From contig JARBUI010000004.1 in assembly GCA_029239755.1 (NCBI GenBank), forward strand, positions 62,001-126,000: 64,000 nucleotides of DNA, given 5' to 3'. The translations under genes were made by a program, and so were the position numbers. Source of the DNA: Clostridia bacterium (lineage in GTDB: Bacteria; Bacillota; Clostridia; Lachnospirales; Cellulosilyticaceae). Positions 26,122 to 35,465 of this stretch are shown here, in pieces (within the stretch, counting starts at the first letter, position 1; every line of letters starts with the position of its first letter). The notes below the pieces were generated by a model. That model searched no databases, had not been told where the DNA came from, and was given only the letters and a program-made list of their open reading frames with translations.

Positions 26122-27232
26122 GACTGAAAAGTTTAACTTAGAGCTTATAGTGAGTGAATTTGAAATTGAAGGCAGGTTTATAAAAGGAGAACCTTACGGG
26201 GACGGGCACATCAATGATACATACATTATCTATATAGCTATGGAAAACTATAGCGTAAAACCATACATTCTTCAAAGGATTAATTCCTATGTTTTCAAAA
26301 ATCCGGAACAGGTTATGAGTAATATTGAGAGGGTAACGGGATATTTAAGGGATGTGATTACAGATCTAGGTAAAAATCCATTAAGAGAAGTGTTAAATGT
26401 TATTCCTACAAAACATCATATGAGTTTCTTTAAAGATGAAGCAGATAACTATTGGAGAGTTTATGTTTTTATTGAAGGGGCAAGAACCTATAATATTGCT
26501 AAAAGTACTGATGATTTGTATCACGCAGGAAAAGCATTTGGCAACTTTCAGTGTATGCTGGCTGAATACCCTGTTTCATCACTTTTTGAGACTATCCCAA
26601 ACTTTCATCATACAGTAAAGCGATATGCTGCTTTTATTGACGCATTAGAAAAAGACAGCTGTAAAAGGGCTGCAGAGGTTAAGAGGGAAATAGATTTTGT
26701 GATAAGCCATAAGAAAGATACTGAGGTACTGCTGAAGCTATTAGATGCTGGGCAGCTTCCTACAAGGGTTGTACATAATGATACAAAGTTAAATAATGTT
26801 ATGATAGACGATGTGACTCGTGAGGGTATATGTGTGATTGATCTTGATACAGTTATGCCAGGACTTAGTTTGTATGACTTTGGAGATGCTATAAGATTTG
26901 CAGCAAACTCGGGAGACGAAGATGAGCCTGATCTTAGCAAAATATGGATGGATTTAGACTCATTTGAAGCCTATACGAAAGGTTATTTAGAAACTGCCCT
27001 GCAGGCGCTCACAGATAAAGAAGTAGAGATGCTCCCAATGGCAGCAAAAGTTATGACATTAGAATGTGGTATACGATTTTTAACGGATTACCTGAGCGGT
27101 GATGTTTATTTTAAAACAAGTAGGACTCATCAAAATTTAGACAGAGCCAGAACGCAGTTTAAGCTTGTTTCAGATATGGAAGAAAAGTGGGATGAAATGA
27201 GTGAAATAGTCAAAAAGTACAGTGCACAATAG
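26114..27232 (+). CDS. nahK: N-acetylhexosamine 1-kinase (NahK/LnpB-like)
   Basis: A 372-residue kinase of the aminoglycoside-phosphotransferase fold. It aligns by eye over its whole length with bifidobacterial NahK: 'EPYGDGHINDTY', 'WRVYVFIEGARTYNI', 'FGNFQCML', 'VVHNDTKLNN' with catalytic Asp223, 'VIDLDTVMPG' with metal-binding Asp243/245, and 'MTLECGIRFLTDYLSGDVYF'. NahK phosphorylates the anomeric hydroxyl of GlcNAc and GalNAc using ATP. It is coupled to the nucleotidyltransferase and followed by a sugar ABC importer. Confidence in the family is high; substrate range is inferred. Confidence 0.9.
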   Translation: MNETEKFNLELIVSEFEIEGRFIKGEPYGDGHINDTYIIYIAMENYSVKPYILQRINSYVFKNPEQVMSNIERVTGYLRDVITDLGKNPLREVLNVIPTKHHMSFFKDEADNYWRVYVFIEGARTYNIAKSTDDLYHAGKAFGNFQCMLAEYPVSSLFETIPNFHHTVKRYAAFIDALEKDSCKRAAEVKREIDFVISHKKDTEVLLKLLDAGQLPTRVVHNDTKLNNVMIDDVTREGICVIDLDTVMPGLSLYDFGDAIRFAANSGDEDEPDLSKIWMDLDSFEAYTKGYLETALQALTDKEVEMLPMAAKVMTLECGIRFLTDYLSGDVYFKTSRTHQNLDRARTQFKLVSDMEEKWDEMSEIVKKYSAQ

Positions 27233-27277
27233 TTAAGACATAACTTTAAAATATAATCAATTTATGGAGGGGAAAAA

Positions 27278-28612
27278 ATGAAAAAGTTAAAAAAGTTAGC
27301 GGCAATGTTAATCGCAGGATCAGTTTTATTAGCGGGATGCGGGACTAAGCCGGAGGGCAGCAGTACTTCGGGTGAGCCAGAAGTTGCAGCAGAAAGTAAT
27401 ACAGCGTCAGAAGAAACAAAGTCTGAGGGCGGTTTGAAAGGAGAACTTGTTTATTGGTCAATGTGGAATCAAACAGAACCACAAGGAATGGTTATTGAAG
27501 AAGCTATTAATGATTTTATGGAAAAGAATCCCGAAGTTAAGGTAGAAATTAACTGGAATGGACGTGAGATCAGAAAAACGCTTCAGCCAGCCTTAGATAA
27601 TGGGCAAACCATTGATATATGGGATGAGGATCTAGAGCGTGTTTTGAAAAACTGGGGGAATTATGCACTAAAACTTGATGATTACCTAAAAAAAGATTAT
27701 CCGACTACAAATGGGAAGCCTTATGAAGAGTCTGTTATGGGGTCACTGCTGGAGCTGGCAAGATATTATAAAATAGATGGTGTTTATGCTGTTCCTTATC
27801 AACCCTTTGTATTCACATTTATGTACAACAAAGATCACTTTGCAAAAGCTGGTATTGAGGCCCCTCCTAAAACATGGGATGAATTTACTGCAGCTTGTGA
27901 AAAATTGAAAACAGCTGGGTTTGTACCACTTACAACAGATGATGCTTATGTAGATACGCTCATAGGCTATCACCTTGCAAGAGCAAAAGGCTATAAGTGG
28001 GTAGAAGAATTAGTAAAAGACAAAACAAATACGCTGTGGGATGATCCAGCAGTTATGGAAATGGCAAAGTCCTATGAAGAATTGGCGGCAAAAGGTTATT
28101 TTTCTCCAACTGTAGGAGCTAATAAGTGGCCGGCAGGACAGCAAGATGTAGCGAATGGAACAGTTTCTATGTATCTTAACGGAACTTGGCTTGTTAACGA
28201 AATTATGGGAACCACTGGACCAGACTTCCCATGGGGAACATTTGCCTATCCGACAGTAAACGGAGGAACGGATGATTTAACAGCAGCAAACTATGGTGCA
28301 CAAGCATTCCAAATTAATAAAGATACGAAGTACCCAGATGCAGCCTTTGCACTTCTTGCTCACCTTACAACCGGAGAATGGGATAAAACGCTTGCAGAAA
28401 AATCATTTGGCGTACCAGTAGGAAGTGCAACGGATTGGCCGGTTCAATTAGCAGAAGCAAAAGACTTATTTGGATCATTAAAAACATGTTATCCTTGGGC
28501 AGCAGGTATCCAGGCTGATACTGACAAACTTCCAGTTATAGCATCAAACTTCACAAAGCTTATTTCAGGGCAGCTTAGTGCAGAAGCATTCGTTGCAGAA
28601 ATGAAAAAATAA
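27278..28612 (+). CDS. CUT1-type sugar ABC transporter substrate-binding lipoprotein
   Basis: A 444-residue extracellular solute-binding protein (family 1). The N-terminus is a lipoprotein signal with lipobox LLAGC (Cys at about residue 21), followed by an acidic Ser/Thr/Glu-rich linker (about 22-53). The mature protein starts with 'LVYWSMWNQTEPQG' and shows the two-lobe features 'TFMYNKDHFAKAGIEAPPKTWDEF' and 'VSMYLNGTWLVNEI'. It should deliver an oligosaccharide, plausibly a host- or plant-derived amino-sugar glycan given the NahK context, to the two permeases downstream. A hairpin lies between it and the first permease. Confidence 0.9.
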   Translation: MKKLKKLAAMLIAGSVLLAGCGTKPEGSSTSGEPEVAAESNTASEETKSEGGLKGELVYWSMWNQTEPQGMVIEEAINDFMEKNPEVKVEINWNGREIRKTLQPALDNGQTIDIWDEDLERVLKNWGNYALKLDDYLKKDYPTTNGKPYEESVMGSLLELARYYKIDGVYAVPYQPFVFTFMYNKDHFAKAGIEAPPKTWDEFTAACEKLKTAGFVPLTTDDAYVDTLIGYHLARAKGYKWVEELVKDKTNTLWDDPAVMEMAKSYEELAAKGYFSPTVGANKWPAGQQDVANGTVSMYLNGTWLVNEIMGTTGPDFPWGTFAYPTVNGGTDDLTAANYGAQAFQINKDTKYPDAAFALLAHLTTGEWDKTLAEKSFGVPVGSATDWPVQLAEAKDLFGSLKTCYPWAAGIQADTDKLPVIASNFTKLISGQLSAEAFVAEMKK

Positions 28613-28619
28613 TTCATGA

Positions 28620-28658
28620 GATATAGGCGATGAGGCAGGATAACTCATCGCTTATATC
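28620..28658 (+). terminator. Intra-operon hairpin between binding protein and permease
   Basis: A 15-bp stem with one mismatch or wobble (outer GATATA, inner GCGATGAG, 28620-28634, with 28644-28658) starts 8 bases after the stop codon. It has no full T run, so partial termination or 3' mRNA protection is likely. Confidence 0.55.
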
Positions 28659-28697
28659 TATATAGTTCATACCTATTATATAGAGAGAGGGGATCTT

Positions 28698-29603
28698 ATG
28701 AAAAAAAATAAAGTCATGATGGTAACATTTTTAGTTCCCGCCATATTATCTTATTTGCTTGTCTTTTTATATCCGACGATGAGAACAACATTTATGAGTT
28801 TATTTTATGTGGAAAACATTACAGATAGTGTTTTAAAGTGGAGATGGGTAGGGCTAGGTAATTTTAAAACACTGGCAGATAGTACATTATTTATGCAGGC
28901 CCTAAAAAATATTAGTCTTATATGGTTATGGGGAGGTGTAGGTGTATTTTTGTTATCCATGTTGTTTGCTGTTATTCTGACATCGGGCGTTAAAGGGAAA
29001 TCATTCTATAGATCTATTATCTACCTTCCTAATGTTGTGTCAGCTGTGGCGATGGGAACCATGTGGATGCAGTATGTTTACAATCCTAAGTTTGGTTTGT
29101 TTAAAAAAGTATTTGAGTTTCTAGGACTTAAAAAGCTGGCAGAAGTTCAGTGGACAGCACCGGAAATGCTTTTTGCAGCACTTGTTATAGCTTATAGCTT
29201 TGGTATGGTAGGCTATTTTATGCTTATTTTTATGGCGGGCATTGAGAGGATACCACCAGATTATTACGAAGCAGCAACTATGGAAGGGGCAAGTGTTGTT
29301 AAGAAATTCTTTTCCATTACCCTGCCTCTCTTAAAAGATGTTATAAGAACTAATATTGTCTTATGGTCTATTAGTGCAGTTGGATTCTTCATATGGTCTC
29401 AGATATTCTCACCACTTAATCCGGAACCATCAACAGTTACACCAATGGTCTATATGTACCAGCTTGTATTTGGCAATAACATGGTTGTAACAGACCGCAA
29501 CGTTGGGGCGGGAGCGGCAGTAGGTGTTATCTTAACTGTCATTGTTGTTGTATTATTTGCTATTACTACAATTGTATTTCGTGATGACAAAATTGAGTAT
29601 TAA
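28698..29603 (+). CDS. CUT1 sugar ABC transporter permease (MalF/UgpA-like)
   Basis: A 301-residue inner-membrane permease with about six helices. The cytoplasmic coupling loop 'YYEAATMEGASVVKKFFSITLPLLKDVI' is the EAA motif that docks the ATPase. It pairs with the next gene product to form the channel. AGAGAGGGG precedes the ATG. No ATPase gene is present in this operon. Confidence 0.9.
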   Translation: MKKNKVMMVTFLVPAILSYLLVFLYPTMRTTFMSLFYVENITDSVLKWRWVGLGNFKTLADSTLFMQALKNISLIWLWGGVGVFLLSMLFAVILTSGVKGKSFYRSIIYLPNVVSAVAMGTMWMQYVYNPKFGLFKKVFEFLGLKKLAEVQWTAPEMLFAALVIAYSFGMVGYFMLIFMAGIERIPPDYYEAATMEGASVVKKFFSITLPLLKDVIRTNIVLWSISAVGFFIWSQIFSPLNPEPSTVTPMVYMYQLVFGNNMVVTDRNVGAGAAVGVILTVIVVVLFAITTIVFRDDKIEY

Positions 29604-29618
29604 TAAGGGGGGACTGGG

Positions 29619-30497
29619 ATGGCACAAAAAGTAAAATATAAAGAAATAAAATATAAAGAAAAAACAACATGGAAAAAAGAAGCGGTCTTGCTGCCAGGCT
29701 ATTTAGTGGTCAGTTTATGGTGCCTGTTCACATTTCTTGTTATTGGCTGGATTATACTGGCTTCTTTTTCTACAACAAAAGAAATATTTTCTGATACAAT
29801 GTTTGCAACTGGATTACATCCAGAGAACTATGTGAAGGCGCTATTTACCCATAATGTAAGCAAGTACTTTATGAACTCGCTTATTTATACACTGATAGCT
29901 TGTACCGGCATTGTCTGTGTTGCAGCACCTGCAGCTTATGTGCTGGCCAGATTTGTATTTAGGGGAAATAAGCTGCTGCAAAGCTTATTTATTGCTGCTT
30001 TGGGAATCCCGGCTATCATGATCATTATGCCGTTATTCTCGGTTATTACCTCTATGCGGTTAACAAACTCAAGAATGGTACTTATTCTTCTCTATATTTG
30101 CATAAACGTTCCATTCACCATATTCTTTTTGATTACCTTTTTTAAGACTTTGCCCTATGATTTTGAGGAAGCAGCGGCTATTGACGGCTGCGGTCCTATG
30201 AAAACCTTTTGGGTTATTATGCTGCCCCTCGCTCAGCCGGGAATTATAACGGTAACAATTTTTAATTTTATAACGGTTTGGAATGAGTATTTTATGGCCC
30301 TTATTTTTGCTAATAAGACAGAGCTAAGGCCTGTGGCGGTAGGGCTTTACTCCATGGTACAATCCATGAGGTATACGGGTGATTGGGCTGGGATGTTTGC
30401 AGCAGTAGTTATTGTATTTTTACCAACGTTTATCCTCTATCTTTTCTTATCAGAGAAGGTTATTGCAGGCGTAACCGGTGGGGCGATAAAAGGATAG
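29619..30497 (+). CDS. CUT1 sugar ABC transporter permease (MalG/UgpE-like)
   Basis: A 292-residue permease with six helices and the EAA coupling loop 'DFEEAAAIDGCGPMKTFWVIMLPLAQPGI'. The N-terminal 20 residues are very Lys-rich (repeated YKEIKYKE), an unusual basic cytoplasmic tail. The C-terminus ends in the characteristic 'EKVIAGVTGGAIKG'. It lies 15 bases after the first permease gene behind AAGGGGGG and 10 bases before the DUF5107 gene. Confidence 0.9.
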   Translation: MAQKVKYKEIKYKEKTTWKKEAVLLPGYLVVSLWCLFTFLVIGWIILASFSTTKEIFSDTMFATGLHPENYVKALFTHNVSKYFMNSLIYTLIACTGIVCVAAPAAYVLARFVFRGNKLLQSLFIAALGIPAIMIIMPLFSVITSMRLTNSRMVLILLYICINVPFTIFFLITFFKTLPYDFEEAAAIDGCGPMKTFWVIMLPLAQPGIITVTIFNFITVWNEYFMALIFANKTELRPVAVGLYSMVQSMRYTGDWAGMFAAVVIVFLPTFILYLFLSEKVIAGVTGGAIKG

Positions 30498-30507
30498 GAG
30501 CTATAAG

Positions 30508-32562
30508 ATGAGTGCATATAAATCCAGTATGAAAATATTAGGTTCTAAGTTAAAAGGTGAAAATCCGCTGCCTATTTTTAGAGACTTACAGCATCATAAG
30601 GATGTTAAAAGTGATGGCACATTATCCGAAGGAGATTTAAAAAAGTTTGGATACGAAACAGGATTTAGAGTTCTTCCTTATACCATGCAGGATCGCTATG
30701 ACAGAAATAAGGAAATGATTGAGCTTAAGACGATTGTGCTTGAAAATGATGTGCTGCGAGCAGAGTTTCTGCCAGAATACGGAGGGAGATTGTATTCCCT
30801 TTATCACAAAAAACTAAACAGGGAGCTTCTGTTTAGAAATCCAGTTTTTCAGCCAGCTAACCTTGCTATTCGTAGTGCGTGGTTTTCGGGCGGTATAGAA
30901 TGGAACATCGCTCAATTAGGTCATACTTTTACGACTTGTGAAGCTGTTTTCTTTGCTAAGCTTATGGATGATGAAGACAATGAGTTTGTAAGAATGTACG
31001 AATTTGAACGAGTTAAAGGACTGTTTTGGCAAGTTGATTTTCACCTGCCACGGGGTGCTGAAACCTTAAGCGCTTATGTCAAAATTGTGAATGATAATGA
31101 TACATGTGTCCCGATGTATTGGTGGACAAATATTGCAGTAGAAGAAAATAAAAATGTCAGAGTTTTTTCGGGAACAGATGAAGTCATTTATATTAAACCG
31201 GAAACGATGGGAGATGAGGCACACGGGATGGGGCGTGGGAAACTTCCTAACCTGCCCAGCCTTAAGGATGTAGATGCATCGTACCCTCAAAACCCTGATT
31301 ACTCCAATGAGTATTTCTTCCAGAATACAAAAGAAGAATTATGCCCTTGGGAAGCAGCTGCGTATGATGATGGCTTTATCTTTTTTGAACGCTCTACTCA
31401 GCCGCTTCGCTATAGAAAGATGTTTTGTTGGGGCTCACAGCGCGGAGGCCGTAGGTGGTGTGACTTTTTAGCACTCCCCGGAAGAGGAGATTACGTAGAA
31501 ATACAAGCGGGACTCGCTCCAACTCAGCTTCATGGTATGGATATGGAGGCAAACAGCATCATAGAATTTACACAAATCTTTGGAGGTATGCAAGCTTCAA
31601 ATGGAGAAAGGCTCCAAGATGAAGACTGGAATCAGGCAAAAGACGCTGCCCTTCAAGCTGTTTCTAATAAGCTGTCACAAGAAGAGGTATTAGCAAGACA
31701 TGATAAGTTTAAAAAACTATCTGCAAAAGCACCACAAGAGCTATTGCACTATGGCTCAGGATGGGGCTCTCTTGAAGCTCTTTATAGAAAGAGAAACAAA
31801 GGCAAAGGTATACCTGAAGGCATTTTGTTCCCAGCAGATAGTATGGATGATAAACAAAAACCATGGATAAATTTATTAGAAGCAGGCAGTCTAAAACCAA
31901 TAGAAATTCACAAGGTGCCGGAGTCATGGCTGACAGATATGAAATGGCTGCCTCTTATAAAGAAGAGTCTAGATAAAAAAGAGGGATACCACTACTATAC
32001 CTTTTTGCATTTAGGGGTGATGCTGTACGAAAATGGATACCATGATGAAGCATTAGAGGCATGGAAGAAGTCTATTCTCTTAACACCTAATCCTTTTGCG
32101 TATCGTAATATGGCCGTTGCAATGCTTCAGCTGGATAAAAAAGATCTGGGGCTAAGCTATATGGAGAAATCTTTTGAACTTGAAGGTGGTCAAATTGATA
32201 AAGCTTTTGCTGAAGAATATTTAAGTCTGCTTATTACATATAATGCATTTCAAAAAGCATGGCAGCTTTTTAAAACGCTGCCAGAGACTGTTTCAAATGA
32301 TGGCAGAATACAAATTTTAGCAGCTCAGGCAGCTATTGAAGTCGGGGACTACGGGTATTTAAAACAAGTATTATCCCGTGAATTTGCTGTTATCAGAGAA
32401 GGAGAAAATACGCTGTGTGAACTATGGTTTAAGTATGAGACACTTAAACTAGCCGAGCAAAAAGGCATAGCATACAGTGATGAACTGCTAAAGGAAGTGA
32501 AGAGGACGCTTACTCCGCCAGAAAGTATTGATTTTAGAATGGTGAGAGAAGATCGGATTTAA
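30508..32562 (+). CDS. DUF5107 and tetratricopeptide-repeat protein
   Basis: A 684-residue cytoplasmic protein without a signal peptide. Residues of about 45-345 match the DUF5107 beta-sandwich domain ('VLRAEFLPEYGGRLYSLYHK', 'NLAIRSAWFSGGIEWNI', 'MYWWTNIAVEE'), which resembles mutarotase/glycoside hydrolase-type sandwiches. Residues of about 490-600 contain TPR-like helices ('LHLGVMLYENGYHDEALEAWKKSILLTPNPFAYRNMAVAMLQL'). The function of DUF5107 is not established. As the last gene of a sugar import operon with NahK it probably acts on the imported glycan or senses it. It could supply the missing cleavage step, but that is inference. Confidence 0.8.
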   Translation: MSAYKSSMKILGSKLKGENPLPIFRDLQHHKDVKSDGTLSEGDLKKFGYETGFRVLPYTMQDRYDRNKEMIELKTIVLENDVLRAEFLPEYGGRLYSLYHKKLNRELLFRNPVFQPANLAIRSAWFSGGIEWNIAQLGHTFTTCEAVFFAKLMDDEDNEFVRMYEFERVKGLFWQVDFHLPRGAETLSAYVKIVNDNDTCVPMYWWTNIAVEENKNVRVFSGTDEVIYIKPETMGDEAHGMGRGKLPNLPSLKDVDASYPQNPDYSNEYFFQNTKEELCPWEAAAYDDGFIFFERSTQPLRYRKMFCWGSQRGGRRWCDFLALPGRGDYVEIQAGLAPTQLHGMDMEANSIIEFTQIFGGMQASNGERLQDEDWNQAKDAALQAVSNKLSQEEVLARHDKFKKLSAKAPQELLHYGSGWGSLEALYRKRNKGKGIPEGILFPADSMDDKQKPWINLLEAGSLKPIEIHKVPESWLTDMKWLPLIKKSLDKKEGYHYYTFLHLGVMLYENGYHDEALEAWKKSILLTPNPFAYRNMAVAMLQLDKKDLGLSYMEKSFELEGGQIDKAFAEEYLSLLITYNAFQKAWQLFKTLPETVSNDGRIQILAAQAAIEVGDYGYLKQVLSREFAVIREGENTLCELWFKYETLKLAEQKGIAYSDELLKEVKRTLTPPESIDFRMVREDRI

Positions 32563-32595
32563 AATGAATATTGAGCAGCGGAGTAGATAATGATT

Positions 32596-32638
32596 AAAAA
32601 ACTTAGAGGGCGCTTCATCAGCATTCTCTAAGTTTTTT
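32596..32638 (+). terminator. Terminator of the amino-sugar operon
   Basis: A 13-bp stem (AAAAAACTTAGAG, 32596-32608, with 32626-32638) ends in a run of six Ts, 33 bases after the DUF5107 stop. Confidence 0.85.
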
Positions 32639-32848
32639 ATTTCTTTAAATAATCAAACATGAGAAACAAGTAATACATATAGATATAAACAATATAAGAT
32701 TGTCGCGAGAAAAGGAAACTGATATGATAGAATAAGATAAGTAGTGTTCCGAAAGATCATAAAAGAATAAGTGTTTCATGAGGCAACATATTAGAATACT
32801 CCTTAAATAAAAATAGGGTATTAAAAAATACAAGAAAAGGATAAGAAA

Positions 32849-33880
32849 ATGGGAGTAACAATTAAACAAATAGCAGAAATAGCAGGTGTATCTAGGGGAA
32901 CTGTGGATAGGGCGTTAAATAACAGAGGAAATGTTAATAGTGAAGTTGAAAAAAGAATTAAAGCTATAGCAGATAAGTTGGGATACAGACCTAATAAGGC
33001 GGGAAAGGCGTTAGTGACTAGAAGAAACCCTATGAAAATAGGAGTGATTATGCCTTCGCCTAAACGTACAGATTACTTTGAAAAAGTAAACTTGGGTGTA
33101 CAGCTGGCACATGATGAATTTAAAGACTTTGGGATAGAGGTTATAGTGAAGTTTACTAAAGGTTTTGATTTAGAAAATCAATTAAAGCTTATAGATGAAC
33201 TTTACAGTGAGCATAAAATTAATGCGATGTCACTAGCTGCTGTAAATGACACTCAGGTAGCAGAAAAGATTACTTACTTAACTGAACAAAACATACCAGT
33301 TGTTACTTTTAACACGGATGTTGATGATTCTAAGCGAGTATGCTTTGTTGGAAATGATTATATTAAAGCAGGCAGAACAGCAGGAGAGCTTATGGGGGTA
33401 CTAATAGGAGGAGAAGGGAAAATTGCCATTGTTGGAGGGGTATATAGTGCTAAAAGTCATAAACATAGAGTAAAGGGCTTTTTAGATGTAATACAAGAAT
33501 TTTATCCAAAAATGCAAGTAATGAATATAGCAGAAGCATTTGATGATGATATTATATCCTATACCTATACAAAAGAATTGTTTGCAAAAGATACAAGTTT
33601 AACAGCACTTTACTTAGCATCAGCAGGAGTATACGGTGCATGCAGAGCTTTGAAAGAACTTAATTTACAGGGGAAAGTAAAGGTCATATGCTTTGATGAT
33701 ACGCCTGGCATTGAGGAGCTGCTTCTAGATAGAACGATAGCTTTTACGATTTGCCAAGAACCTATTAAACAAGGGTATGAACCGATAAAAATATTAGCAG
33801 ATATATTATTAAATGATACCTATCCACAATCTGAATATAATTATACGCAGATAATAATAAAGAATAGGGAATCTATATAA
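32849..33880 (+). CDS. LacI-family transcriptional regulator
   Basis: A 343-residue repressor. Residues 1-55 are the LacI helix-turn-helix and hinge ('TIKQIAEIAGVSRGTVDRALNNRGNV', 'KLGYRPNKAGKAL'). Residues 62-340 are a ribose-binding-protein-like sensor domain ('KIGVIMPSPKRTDYFEKVNLGVQLA', 'KVICFDDTPGIEELLLDRTIAFTICQEP'). It ends at its own terminator and is followed by a promoter overlapping a 16-bp palindrome, the presumed operator. The inducer is probably the sugar carried by the downstream CUT2 transporter, because its sensor domain is of the same class as that transporter's binding protein. Confidence 0.92.
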   Translation: MGVTIKQIAEIAGVSRGTVDRALNNRGNVNSEVEKRIKAIADKLGYRPNKAGKALVTRRNPMKIGVIMPSPKRTDYFEKVNLGVQLAHDEFKDFGIEVIVKFTKGFDLENQLKLIDELYSEHKINAMSLAAVNDTQVAEKITYLTEQNIPVVTFNTDVDDSKRVCFVGNDYIKAGRTAGELMGVLIGGEGKIAIVGGVYSAKSHKHRVKGFLDVIQEFYPKMQVMNIAEAFDDDIISYTYTKELFAKDTSLTALYLASAGVYGACRALKELNLQGKVKVICFDDTPGIEELLLDRTIAFTICQEPIKQGYEPIKILADILLNDTYPQSEYNYTQIIIKNRESI

Positions 33881-33896
33881 AACAATAACGTTTTTT

Positions 33897-33947
33897 AAAG
33901 GATGGCTTAAATAGATGAGGAATTAAATCTATTTAAGCCATCCTTTT
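33897..33947 (+). terminator. Terminator of the LacI gene
   Basis: A 20-bp perfect stem (33897-33916 with 33927-33946; core GGATGGCTTAAATAGAT) is followed by T residues, 16 bases after the stop codon. Confidence 0.88.
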
Positions 33948-34089
33948 TTGGCTTTGCGTGCACGTACAACATTTTGTAAGTAGGATTATAATCTGACTTT
34001 ATTTAATTAAAATATATTAATATTAAACAAAGTATCAGTACTTATAAAATGATATATTACAAAAATTAATAGTAATATACAAAAATATA

Positions 34090-34145
34090 TTGACTTTGCG
34101 GATAAAACATAATATTATAACTGTAACAACCGTGTTCGAACACGG
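34090..34145 (+). promoter_or_regulatory. Promoter with overlapping 16-bp palindromic operator
   Basis: TTGACT (34090-34095), a 17-base spacer and TATTAT (34113-34118) form a sigma-A-type promoter. The palindrome CCGTGTTCGAACACGG (34130-34145) is perfect, GC-rich against an AT-rich background, and covers the start of the transcript. It is the expected site for the LacI-type regulator encoded just upstream. Confidence 0.8.
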
Positions 34146-34164
34146 AAATAGAGGGGGGTTAAAG

Positions 34165-35433
34165 ATGACACCAAGAGAGAGGCTGCAATTAACACTTGAA
34201 CATAAAGATCCAGGTAAGGTTGTTGTTGATATGGGAGGGACAGCTGTTACAGGTATTTCTGCAAAGGCGCTTTCAAATTTAAGAAAGGCTTTACATCTGC
34301 CAGAACAGCTGGTTAAAGTTCATGAACCTTTTCAAATGTTAGGAAGTGTTGATGAAGATATAAGGAGAGCATTAGATATTGACATAGTGGGAGTAGGCGG
34401 AATAAATAATATTTTTGGATTTAAGAATGACGGATGGAAACCATGGAAAATGTCGGATGGTAATGAAGTTCTAGTAGGTGAAAAGTTTTATACAAGTTCA
34501 GATGAGGTAGGCAATACATATCTTTATCCAAAAGGGAATACATCTGTTCCAGCATCAGGTAAAATGCCTAAAGGTGGTTTTTATTTTGATAATATAGTAA
34601 GACAAGATGAAATAGATGAAGATGCAATGAACCCTAGAGAAGATTATAAAGATGATTTTCAACTGTTCTCGGAAGAAGAGCTGCGTTATTTTGAAGAGAC
34701 CACAGATTATTACTATAAAAATACTGATTATGGCATATTTGGACATGGATCATTTATGTCACTTGGAGACTTTTGTCCACTGCCAGGACCAGGACTTGAG
34801 AAAACAAAGGGGATTAGAAAACCCGAAGATTGGATTGTAGCGCACTATCAGTATCCTGAATACGTTAAAGAAACATACGAGTTTCAGCTAGAAATGGCAT
34901 TAAAAAACTTAGAGCTTTATAAGCAAGCGGTAGGGAATAAGGTGCAAGCAATATTTATAAGCGGAACAGATTTTGGTACACAACGTTGTGAGATGATATC
35001 CAGAGACTTCTTTAGAGAATTTTACAAACCATACTTTAAAGTAGTTAATGATTGGGTGCATCAAAATACAAATTGGAAAACGTTCTATCACAGTTGCGGA
35101 TCTATTGTTAATTTATTAGATGAGTTTGTAGAAGCAGGCTGTGACATTCTGAATCCAGTTCAGTGCTCTGCACAAGGCATGAATCCTAAAATGCTCAAAG
35201 AGAAATATGGAGATAAATTAGTATTTTGGGGAGGGGGAATTGATACTCAAAATGTTATGCAATTTGGTACACCAGAGGAAGTTTATGAAGAAGTAAGAGG
35301 GAGACTGAAAATTTTTGCACCAGGTGGAGGATTTGTATTTAATACAGTACATAACATTCAATGGGCCACACCAACTGACAACATTGTTGCTATGTTTAAG
35401 GCTATCAAGGACTACAACAATACAGTAAAATAA
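34165..35433 (+). CDS. Uroporphyrinogen decarboxylase (URO-D) family protein
   Basis: A 422-residue TIM-barrel protein of the URO-D/cobamide methyltransferase superfamily. The N-terminus 'TPRERLQLTLEHKDPGKVVVDMGGT' is typical. A zinc-site-like 'FYHSCGSIVNLLDEFVEAGCDILNPVQ' lies at about 310-335, and 'FVFNTVHNIQWATPTDNIVAMF' ends the barrel; the second-site Cys of MtaA/MtbA is replaced by His. It is unlikely to make heme, given its place as first gene of a sugar transporter operon. It may transfer a methyl group or decarboxylate a sugar-derived acid. Although the frame is open from 34090, the GAGGGGGG site places the start at ATG 34165. Confidence 0.82.
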   Translation: MTPRERLQLTLEHKDPGKVVVDMGGTAVTGISAKALSNLRKALHLPEQLVKVHEPFQMLGSVDEDIRRALDIDIVGVGGINNIFGFKNDGWKPWKMSDGNEVLVGEKFYTSSDEVGNTYLYPKGNTSVPASGKMPKGGFYFDNIVRQDEIDEDAMNPREDYKDDFQLFSEEELRYFEETTDYYYKNTDYGIFGHGSFMSLGDFCPLPGPGLEKTKGIRKPEDWIVAHYQYPEYVKETYEFQLEMALKNLELYKQAVGNKVQAIFISGTDFGTQRCEMISRDFFREFYKPYFKVVNDWVHQNTNWKTFYHSCGSIVNLLDEFVEAGCDILNPVQCSAQGMNPKMLKEKYGDKLVFWGGGIDTQNVMQFGTPEEVYEEVRGRLKIFAPGGGFVFNTVHNIQWATPTDNIVAMFKAIKDYNNTVK

Positions 35434-35465
35434 AGGCTTATTTGGGACTGATGGAGGGAGTTAAT

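Noticed and set aside
34125-34150. GTGTTCGAACAC resembles a tRNA T-loop
   Set aside because: The upstream 70 bases are AT-rich and cannot form acceptor, D or anticodon arms. The segment is better explained as an operator palindrome.
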